Shown in pieces: positions 1-5,582 of a DNA stretch of 7,450 nucleotides (positions within the stretch are counted from its first letter, which is position 1; every line of letters starts with the position of its first letter). The stretch is from Candidatus Hydrogenedentota bacterium (GTDB lineage: Bacteria > Spirochaetota > Leptospiria > Turneriellales > J094). Made by a program: the position numbers and the translations under genes. The notes under the pieces are model-generated. The model ran no database searches. It had not been told where the DNA came from and saw only the letters and a program-made list of their open reading frames with translations. The stretch is from assembly GCA_003695005.1 (NCBI GenBank), contig RFJE01000154.1, forward strand, positions 1 through 7,450, given 5' to 3'.

Positions 1-41
1 CCCTCTTTACACTCTATCTTTCATTTATTAAGAATCCTAAT

Positions 42-944
42 ATGAAGCGGCTAACGCACTTAAAAGAGCTCGAAGCTGAATCTATAGAAATCATACGGGA
101 AGTAGCCGCCGAGTTTGAAAATCCTGTAATGCTTTATTCCATTGGCAAAGATTCATCAGTCATGGTGCGACTTGCTATGAAAGCTTTTTACCCCGCCCCT
201 GTCCCTTTTCCTCTTCTTCATATTGATACGACTTGGAAATTTAAAGAAATGATTCGCTTTCGCGACGAGTTTTGCGCGGAAAACAACTTAAAACTAATTG
301 TCTATAAAAACGAGGAAGCTTTAAAAGAAGGCATTAACCCATTTACACATGGCAGTAATAAGTACACAACGGCTTTAAAGACACAAGCTTTAGTTCAGGC
401 TCTTACAAAAGGAAAGTATGATGCGGCCTTTGGCGGCGCGCGGCGTGACGAAGAAAAAAGCCGAGCGAAAGAGCGAGTCTATTCGTTTCGGGATAAGTAC
501 CAGCAATGGGATCCTAAAAACCAGCGGCCTGAATTATGGAATTTGTACAATGGTCGCTTAAATGAAGGGGAATCTATCCGTGTATTTCCTTTGTCTAATT
601 GGACGGAAATTGATATTTGGTACTATATCCTTGTCGAAAACATCCCCGTCGTTCCTCTTTATTTTGCGGCCAAAAGGCCTGTTGTAAAAAGAAATGGTCA
701 GTGGATTATGGTAGATGATGATAGGTTCCCCCTAAAACCAGGGGAAGTGCCTGAAATGAAAATGGTACGTTTTCGTACATTAGGTTGTTATCCGCTTACC
801 GCGGCAACGGAATCAACAGCAACGACCGTGGAAGAAATTATAGAAGAAATGCTAGAGACTCGGTTTTCGGAGCGGCAAGGTCGCTTAATTGATTTTGATG
901 AAGATGGTTCCATGGAAATGAAAAAAAGGGAAGGTTACTTTTAA
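42..944 (+). CDS. cysD: Sulfate adenylyltransferase subunit 2 (ATP sulfurylase catalytic subunit)
   Basis: This is the catalytic half of the heterodimeric ATP sulfurylase. It forms APS and pyrophosphate from sulfate and ATP in the cytoplasm, driven by GTP hydrolysis in CysN. At 300 residues it has the normal family length. Visible motifs are the PP-loop SIGKDSSV (residues 33-40), the Arg-rich [15 protein letters not shown] segment (131-145), which is highly conserved in CysD, the [10 protein letters not shown] segment (247-256) and the typical C-terminal end MKKREGYF. The ATG at 42 gives the usual N-terminus, in which a short helix precedes the PP-loop; no good Shine-Dalgarno is seen before it. 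The stop codon overlaps the cysN start by one base (TAATG), so the subunits are translationally coupled. No key residue appears to be missing. Identification is secure. The PAPS reductase family shares the PP-loop fold but lacks this CysD-type layout. Confidence 0.97.
   Translation: MKRLTHLKELEAESIEIIREVAAEFENPVMLYSIGKDSSVMVRLAMKAFYPAPVPFPLLHIDTTWKFKEMIRFRDEFCAENNLKLIVYKNEEALKEGINPFTHGSNKYTTALKTQALVQALTKGKYDAAFGGARRDEEKSRAKERVYSFRDKYQQWDPKNQRPELWNLYNGRLNEGESIRVFPLSNWTEIDIWYYILVENIPVVPLYFAAKRPVVKRNGQWIMVDDDRFPLKPGEVPEMKMVRFRTLGCYPLTAATESTATTVEEIIEEMLETRFSERQGRLIDFDEDGSMEMKKREGYF
927..934 (+). promoter_or_regulatory. Ribosome-binding site of cysN
   Basis: The purine-rich sequence AGGGAAGG lies inside the last codons of cysD, nine bases before the cysN ATG at 944. 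Together with the TAATG stop/start overlap it supports that start and coupled translation of the two ATP sulfurylase subunits. Confidence 0.6.
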
Positions 945-2584
945 TGGCTTCGTCAAAGTTACAGGAATTTATTGAAGAAACAGAAAACAAAGAAATTTTA
1001 CGGTTTGTTACCATTGGTTCTGTGGATGATGGAAAATCCACTTTAATTGGAAGGTTACTTCACGATACGAATGCGGTTTATGAAGATCAACTTTCTGCAG
1101 TGAAATCTGCGTCCACACAAAATGTAGACCAAGGTGAAATTGATTTTGCTCTGATTACTGATGGATTAAAAGCAGAAAGGGAGCAAGGAATTACAATTGA
1201 TGTTGCTTACCGATATTTTGCCACAAAAAAAAGAAAGTTTATTATTGCCGACACCCCTGGTCATGTGCAATACACACGCAACATGGCAACAGGTGCTTCC
1301 ACAGCCGATGTGGCTTTAATTTTAATTGATGCTCGTCACGGAGTTTTACCTCAAACGCGTCGTCATGCTTATATTTCTTCGCTACTGGGAATTTATGGCC
1401 TTTTAGTGTGCGTCAATAAAATGGATTTAAAGGATTATGACGAAGCTGTTTTTGAAAAAATAAAAAAGGACATGGAAGCCGTTACCGCGAATATGGGTTT
1501 CGGGGATATCCAATTTATTCCGGTGAGTGCTTTAAAAGGGGATAATGTTGTTACTTCTTCTGCAAACACCCCTTGGTACAAAGGCCCGACAGTTTTAGAA
1601 TATTTAGAAACCATCCAGGTGCCAAAGGATGATTTAGCCTCTCACTTTGCTTTGCCCGTTCAACTTGTAATACGACCACATTTAAATTTTCGCGGCTTTG
1701 CCGGCCGCATTATATCAGGATCAATTCAAGTGGCAGACGAAATTATGGTTTTACCTTCCGAAAAAACAAGTCGCGTAAAAGAGATTTTATTGTATAAGGA
1801 AAATTTGCACGAAGCCGTTGCAGGACAATCCATAGTGCTTACCCTTGAAGATGAAATTGATATTTCTCGCGGGGATATGTTAGTTCATCCAAACCACTCC
1901 TTTACCATAAGCAACCGGTTTCGTGCAAAGATGGTTTGGCTAGATGAAAATCCATTAAAATTAAATCGGCAGTATTATTTAAAACATACTACAAATTCTG
2001 CAGTTGGGGTTGTAAATCAGGTAAACCAAATTTTAAATATTGAGTCTTTGCAGTTTGAGTCCTCGGATAAACCATTAAAACTCAATGATATTGCGGAAGT
2101 AACTATTACAGTAAATCGGCCACTTATTGCTGACTTATACCGCAACAACAGACAGGCGGGAGCTTTTATTTTAATTGATAGAATTACCAACCAAACGAGC
2201 GGCGCCGGTATGATCGCAGAATTTTTAGACGACTTATCGGCCGAGCAAGAAGAAGAGTTTTTAGAAAAGGTTTCGAGAGAAGAGAAAGAAGCTCGCTTAA
2301 ACCAAAAAGGCTACCTTGTTCAGGTTGTAGCCCCGACAGAACAGGAAGCCTTCCAGAAGGCAGTTAGTTTAGAACGACTTTTGTTTGATCGTGGCTACTT
2401 TCCGATTTTCATCGAAAAGGAAGACATTGCACAAAAACTTCTTCCCTTTGCCAAGGAAAATGCTCTTTTAATTCTAATACCGAAAGTAGGTAAAAAACTA
2501 GCCATCCAAATCGAGGACAAGGAAGTCAAAATAAAGCATTTAGCCGATGCCTTATCCGTAATCCAAAAAGAAATTGAAAAATAG
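944..2584 (+). CDS. cysN: Sulfate adenylyltransferase subunit 1 (GTPase) with degenerate APS-kinase-like C-terminal region
   Basis: This is the EF-Tu-like GTPase subunit that powers APS synthesis by CysD. The GTP-binding motifs are complete: P-loop GSVDDGKST (residues 25-33), DTPGH (103-107), NKMD (158-161) and SAL (195-197). Two beta-barrel domains follow (about 235-430), ending in the conserved GAGMI stretch near 420-424. The start ATG has a purine-rich site (AGGGAAGG, 927-934) nine bases upstream. The protein is 546 residues, longer than a stand-alone CysN (about 475 in E. coli) and shorter than CysN-CysC fusions (about 620-640). The extra C-terminus (about 431-546) has a charged linker, then a KG and hydrophobic strand (455-463), a helix with LERLLFDRGY (476-485) and a strand followed by EKED (491-494). 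It reads like an APS kinase domain without Walker A. The GTPase assignment is certain; the origin of the tail is inference. Confidence 0.96.
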   Translation: MASSKLQEFIEETENKEILRFVTIGSVDDGKSTLIGRLLHDTNAVYEDQLSAVKSASTQNVDQGEIDFALITDGLKAEREQGITIDVAYRYFATKKRKFIIADTPGHVQYTRNMATGASTADVALILIDARHGVLPQTRRHAYISSLLGIYGLLVCVNKMDLKDYDEAVFEKIKKDMEAVTANMGFGDIQFIPVSALKGDNVVTSSANTPWYKGPTVLEYLETIQVPKDDLASHFALPVQLVIRPHLNFRGFAGRIISGSIQVADEIMVLPSEKTSRVKEILLYKENLHEAVAGQSIVLTLEDEIDISRGDMLVHPNHSFTISNRFRAKMVWLDENPLKLNRQYYLKHTTNSAVGVVNQVNQILNIESLQFESSDKPLKLNDIAEVTITVNRPLIADLYRNNRQAGAFILIDRITNQTSGAGMIAEFLDDLSAEQEEEFLEKVSREEKEARLNQKGYLVQVVAPTEQEAFQKAVSLERLLFDRGYFPIFIEKEDIAQKLLPFAKENALLILIPKVGKKLAIQIEDKEVKIKHLADALSVIQKEIEK

Positions 2585-2644
2585 GTTATCAAAATTTTCC
2601 CTATAAAATGATTGAAATTCTATCTTATATTTTTAATAAGACGT

Positions 2645-3151
2645 ATGGAAAATGATTTTGACAATGAAGAGCACTCTAAAAAGGATGATTTAACCGAATC
2701 TGCTAAAAGGATGCTGGAAAAAAGCAAATCGGCTATTAAGCAGGTTTCGGAACAAATAAGTCACAGTGCAGAAGACCCTGCAACCACGCCATGGTATGCA
2801 GCATTAGCCTATTTTCCAATTTTAGGACCGGTGATTTCGCTTATTTTAAAACGAGGCGAGCCTTTTGTTAAACAGCATGCTTTAAATGCTTCTTTTTTAC
2901 AAACAGGATTTGCTATTATTTGGCTAGCAGTTTGGCTTTTAGAAAATTTACCACTGATTAGTGGTATTTTAAAGCTAATCCGCTTTGTCCCTTATATGAC
3001 AAATGCATTTATGTATTTAGACGTAATGTTTTTACTTGCTCTTTCTTCGTATGGTGTTATTGAAGCCATTGGTGGACGAGAGTTTAAAGCCCCCATTGTT
3101 TACGATTTAGGGGAAAAGTTTTTAAAACTTTCTGATAATCATGAATCTTAA
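2645..3151 (+). CDS. Small multi-pass membrane protein, DUF4870/Tic20-like
   Basis: The protein has 168 residues from the ATG at 2645. The first 45 or so are charged and soluble and include an amphipathic stretch (KRMLEKSKSAIKQVSEQI, 21-38). Three or four hydrophobic segments follow, at about 50-68, 83-100, 102-118 and 120-142. The stretch AYFPILGPVISLILKR followed by PFVKQHALNAS (55-83) resembles the DUF4870/Tic20-like signature, in which a helix is followed by a lysine/arginine turn and a histidine-containing second helix. The ending GGREFKAPIVYDL also fits that group. No biochemical role is known to me. An in-frame TTG at 2612 would add 11 residues but has no ribosome-binding site, so I prefer 2645, although it has only a weak site too. 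It lies 60 bases after cysN and its last 11 bases overlap the next gene, so it is probably in the same transcript. A role in sulfate assimilation is not shown. Confidence 0.75.
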   Translation: MENDFDNEEHSKKDDLTESAKRMLEKSKSAIKQVSEQISHSAEDPATTPWYAALAYFPILGPVISLILKRGEPFVKQHALNASFLQTGFAIIWLAVWLLENLPLISGILKLIRFVPYMTNAFMYLDVMFLLALSSYGVIEAIGGREFKAPIVYDLGEKFLKLSDNHES

Positions 3152-3458
3152 AAACTTCAAACAATATTGGCCAGAAGTCCTTGCTCTTGGCCCTTTTTTT
3201 ATAGGATGGGTTTATCCTATTTTAACGCGAAGTTCGGATGATAAGCTATTTATTTTTTCTGCGCAAGCCATGATTGGGTCTATTGCCATTTATTTGTTAT
3301 GGGTGCTTCGTGGTTTAGCGGGAATTTTTTTTGATGTTGGATCTGGCAATCTTTTAAATTCCCTTTTAGCTTTTAGTTATCTTTTATGGATTGCTATCAA
3401 CCTATACGCTTATAAACAAGATATCGTCTTTAATTTTACAAACCGATATTTACCTTGA
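3141..3458 (+). CDS. Small hypothetical membrane protein, possibly a divergent DUF4870-like relative of its upstream neighbour
   Basis: The protein has 105 residues and three likely membrane segments (about 13-29, 42-63 and 72-92), with almost no soluble part. Between the first two segments it has ILTRSSDDKLFIFSAQA (27-43). This follows the same plan as the upstream protein's ILKRGEPFVKQHALNA, with a membrane helix, a basic turn, polar residues and then a second helix carrying an alanine-rich start. I infer weak homology between the two neighbours. The ATG at 3141 lies inside the last codons of the preceding gene in another frame (11-base overlap). No Shine-Dalgarno is visible, so translation probably depends on coupling. 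The 3' end overlaps the convergent Nudix gene by nine bases. Function is unknown. The overlaps at both ends and a sensible membrane topology argue that it is a real gene. Confidence 0.65.
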   Translation: MNLKNFKQYWPEVLALGPFFIGWVYPILTRSSDDKLFIFSAQAMIGSIAIYLLWVLRGLAGIFFDVGSGNLLNSLLAFSYLLWIAINLYAYKQDIVFNFTNRYLP

Positions 3459-3902
3459 ATTTTCAGGTTCAATAAACAACAAAGCTAAATGCACGCCAAA
3501 ATATGTTTTTTGGGGCAATGCATCTAGAGCGAACCAAGATACTTCAAAAAACTCATGAAAGTATTTTGGCCAATCGTTTGGCTTTTCCGGCAAATATACA
3601 TAAAAGGTTTTCCATTGAAAGGCAATAAGAGGAATTGAAAAAGAAGGTATTTTCTCTCCCGTTGCTTCTTTTTGTAGCCAAGCTTCTAATTCTTGCTCGA
3701 CAATAGGGTGCTTTCCTAACTCTTCTCTTGTTTCACGTACAGCACACTGCAAAAAAGACCCTTTATCTTGGCGGTCCATTCCACCACCTGGGATACTCCA
3801 TACGCCTTTTGGTGAATATTTTCTTTTACCAAGAAGTATTTCTTTACCTTGTGGTGTTTCGCATAGAAATAAAATACCTGCCCCTTTATATGGCAATTTC
3901 AT
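3450..3902 (-). CDS. Nudix hydrolase family protein
   Basis: This is a 150-residue single-domain Nudix protein, expected to hydrolyse a nucleoside diphosphate linked to another group. The substrate cannot be told from sequence. The core is GVWSIPGGG (33-41) followed by RETREELG (56-63), whose paired glutamates (E60, E61) and E57 are the metal-binding residues of the Nudix box. The box is slightly unusual. Between GGG and RE there are 14 residues rather than the common 12, and the usual Glu eight residues before the Arg is Gly48. Longer spacings occur in other Nudix groups, so the catalytic part seems intact. N-terminal LLGKRKYSPKG fits the typical strand and loop before the box. The start codon overlaps the thioesterase stop as ATGA and no Shine-Dalgarno is seen, which indicates coupled translation as the last gene of the minus-strand series. 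Confidence 0.9.
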   Translation of the reverse strand: MKLPYKGAGILFLCETPQGKEILLGKRKYSPKGVWSIPGGGMDRQDKGSFLQCAVRETREELGKHPIVEQELEAWLQKEATGEKIPSFSIPLIAFQWKTFYVYLPEKPNDWPKYFHEFFEVSWFALDALPQKTYFGVHLALLFIEPENSR

Positions 3903-4357
3903 TTTAATTGTTCAATTTGATCTAAAATTTCTTTGGGAATGGAAATTGGTTTAAAAGTTTGTTTATCGATTAATGCATTGGTTGCTGTGCCTTTTGCAAT
4001 GACGGCTTGTGTTTTTTTATCAAACACTGTGTATTCTGTATCTACAAAAAACTTCTTTGCCCGAGTGATATTTACTCCAACTATTAGTTTTTGCCCTAAA
4101 AAAGCTTGTGCGCGAAATTCACAAGCGGTACGAATTAGCGTCATGCCTAAATTGGCATATTTGCCTTTATTTTGCCAACTATCTCGAAAAGCTCGAATTT
4201 TATTATAAAGGTGGATTCTAGCTTCTTCAAAAAAATTAAAATACACACTATTGGTTACATGATTGTATGCATCTAAATCCCGCCATCGAACTTCTACTTC
4301 TTTAAAAGCGTGGAACTTTTGCCAAGGCTTTGTATTCTTTTTCGAGGTTTTTTTCAT
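3899..4357 (-). CDS. Acyl-CoA thioesterase, 4-hydroxybenzoyl-CoA thioesterase (YbgC-like) hotdog family
   Basis: This 152-residue single hotdog-fold protein is predicted to hydrolyse an acyl-CoA or acyl-carrier-protein thioester in the cytoplasm. The signature is VRWRDLDAYNHVTNSVYFNFFEEAR (split here as VRWRDLDAYNHV, 23-34, and the following helix to 47). By comparison with the Pseudomonas enzyme, the second Asp of the D-x-D motif (Asp29) is the likely catalytic residue; His33 and Asn36 are also typical. A lysine-rich N-terminus (first 10 residues) precedes the domain. The later strands (about 75-135) have the alternating hydrophobic pattern of the family. The start has an excellent ribosome-binding site, TAAGGA, six bases upstream. 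It includes the stop codon of the aminotransferase, leaving a nine-base gap between the genes. Substrate is unknown; medium or long acyl-CoA or an aromatic acyl-CoA are all possible. Confidence 0.9.
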   Translation of the reverse strand: MKKTSKKNTKPWQKFHAFKEVEVRWRDLDAYNHVTNSVYFNFFEEARIHLYNKIRAFRDSWQNKGKYANLGMTLIRTACEFRAQAFLGQKLIVGVNITRAKKFFVDTEYTVFDKKTQAVIAKGTATNALIDKQTFKPISIPKEILDQIEQLK

Positions 4358-4363
4358 ACTCTT

Positions 4364-4369
4364 TCCTTA
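4364..4369 (-). promoter_or_regulatory. Ribosome-binding site of the thioesterase gene, overlapping the aminotransferase stop
   Basis: On the minus strand TAAGGA lies six bases before the thioesterase ATG (4357). Its first three bases are the aminotransferase stop codon, so a ribosome finishing that gene sits on the next initiation site. This fixes the thioesterase start and argues for one transcript. Confidence 0.75.
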
Positions 4370-5581
4370 TAGATAGGTTTTTACAAACTCATGAATACGC
4401 TTTATCCCTTTTTCAATTTGATCCGAGGAAGTTGCATAACTAATACGAAAAGCATTTTCGACTCCAAAGGCACTTCCCGGAACAAGAGCTACTTCTTTTT
4501 GCTCTAATAATTTTTCGGCAAAGTACATATCGGCGCTTGCTTTTCCCGACTCTTTCCATTCTTTTTGGAATTTATCATTTTGCGCAAACTCGCTCATATC
4601 AGGAAAAACATAAAATGCACCGTCTGGTTGGTTTACTTTGAGTCCCGGAATTTCATTGATGGCTTGTACAATATAATCTCGTCGCTTACGAAAAGCAGAT
4701 ACCATTTCGGCAACACAGGATTGGTCTCCCGTTAATGCTGCTACTGCTCCATACTGGGCAAATGTAGTAGCGCCACTTGTACTTTGCCCCTGCAATTTAG
4801 ACATAGCCGCAATTAATCCCGGAATTTTACTTGCGGTATAACCAAGCCTCCAACCGGTCATAGAATATGCTTTGGATAAACCATTGATAATAATTGTTCG
4901 ATCGAGTAAGGAAGGATCTGCCATCGGGAAATTACAGAATTCAGCATCATATAAAATTTTTTCGTAAATATCGTCTGTTAAAATAGCTACTTGAGGATAC
5001 TTTAAGATCACTTGTGCTAGTTCTTGTAATTCTTGTTTTTGATAATAAACTCCTGCAGGATTGGAAGGGGAATTCATCACTAATAATTTTGTTTTGCTTG
5101 TAATTGCGCTTTCTAAATCTTCCGGCTTTATTTTAAAACCATTCTCAAACTTCGTATCTATATAAACCGGCTTTGCTCCTGCCAACAATGCAATATCCGC
5201 ATAACTTACCCAATATGGCTTTATGATAATAACTTCATCCCCGGGATTGATAAAAGCCTGAAAAAAATTATACAGAGCATGTTTTCCACCAACAGAAACA
5301 AGAATTTCTTCCGGTGAAAAATGTAAGCCATTCTCTTTTGCAAACTTTTGGCTAATAGCTTCGCGAAGTTCTACAATCCCTGGCACTGGCGCATACTTGG
5401 TTTTCCCTTCCTGCAAAGCCCGAATAGCGGCATCCTTAATGTGATTTGGTGTATCAAAATCTGGTTCGCCTGCTCCAAAGCCAACTACATCTCTTCCTTC
5501 CCGCTGCATCTTTTTGGCAAGCGATGTAATAGCTAACGTTGGCGAAGGTTGGATAATCGACAGTCGCTCGGCAAGTTTCAT
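4367..5581 (-). CDS. Pyridoxal-phosphate-dependent aminotransferase, class I/II (aspartate aminotransferase-like)
   Basis: This 404-residue fold-type I PLP enzyme belongs to the bacterial aspartate aminotransferase group (class I-gamma type). It transfers amino groups between an amino acid, probably aspartate, and 2-oxoglutarate. The visible active-site residues are all present: GAGEPDFDTP (37-45) near the substrate end, SPSNPAG with Asn174, TDDIYE with Asp203 (pairs with the PLP nitrogen) and Tyr206, NGLSKAYSMTGWRLGY with Lys237 (Schiff base) and Arg245 (phosphate), and FRISYA with Arg379 (alpha-carboxylate). A polar insertion-like segment is at about 332-352 (AQNDKFQKEWKESGKASAD), within the normal variation of the group. 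Specificity cannot be decided from sequence; aromatic aminotransferase, or an alanine- or prephenate-specific member, is possible. The start is one base after the UbiB-like gene's stop and has a strong Shine-Dalgarno, AAGGA, five bases upstream. Confidence 0.95.
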   Translation of the reverse strand: MKLAERLSIIQPSPTLAITSLAKKMQREGRDVVGFGAGEPDFDTPNHIKDAAIRALQEGKTKYAPVPGIVELREAISQKFAKENGLHFSPEEILVSVGGKHALYNFFQAFINPGDEVIIIKPYWVSYADIALLAGAKPVYIDTKFENGFKIKPEDLESAITSKTKLLVMNSPSNPAGVYYQKQELQELAQVILKYPQVAILTDDIYEKILYDAEFCNFPMADPSLLDRTIIINGLSKAYSMTGWRLGYTASKIPGLIAAMSKLQGQSTSGATTFAQYGAVAALTGDQSCVAEMVSAFRKRRDYIVQAINEIPGLKVNQPDGAFYVFPDMSEFAQNDKFQKEWKESGKASADMYFAEKLLEQKEVALVPGSAFGVENAFRISYATSSDQIEKGIKRIHEFVKTYL

Positions 5582-5582
5582 A

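Noticed and set aside
6..34. Possible promoter before cysD (TTTACA, then TAAGAA 17 bases later)
   Set aside because: The -10 match is poor and it would place the transcription start at or just past the ATG. The true promoter probably lies left of the window.
838..1041. Minus-strand open frame across the cysD/cysN junction
   Set aside because: It lies wholly opposite two confidently identified genes, has no recognisable domain and no ribosome-binding site.
2395..2592. Minus-strand open frame opposite the CysN C-terminus
   Set aside because: The sense strand gives a continuous in-frame CysN tail with a CysC-like pattern. The opposite frame is serine/phenylalanine-rich, as expected of an antisense shadow.
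2574..2607. TTGAAA and TATAAA as a promoter between cysN and the membrane proteins
   Set aside because: The spacing between the two hexamers is 22 bases, too long for a normal sigma-70 promoter, and such hexamers are frequent in AT-rich DNA.
2612..2644. TTG start at 2612 for the first membrane protein
   Set aside because: It has no ribosome-binding site and would add an atypical hydrophobic piece before the charged N-terminus that begins at ATG 2645.
3933..4208. Plus-strand open frame inside the thioesterase gene
   Set aside because: The minus strand has a clear hotdog thioesterase here. The plus frame has no family features.
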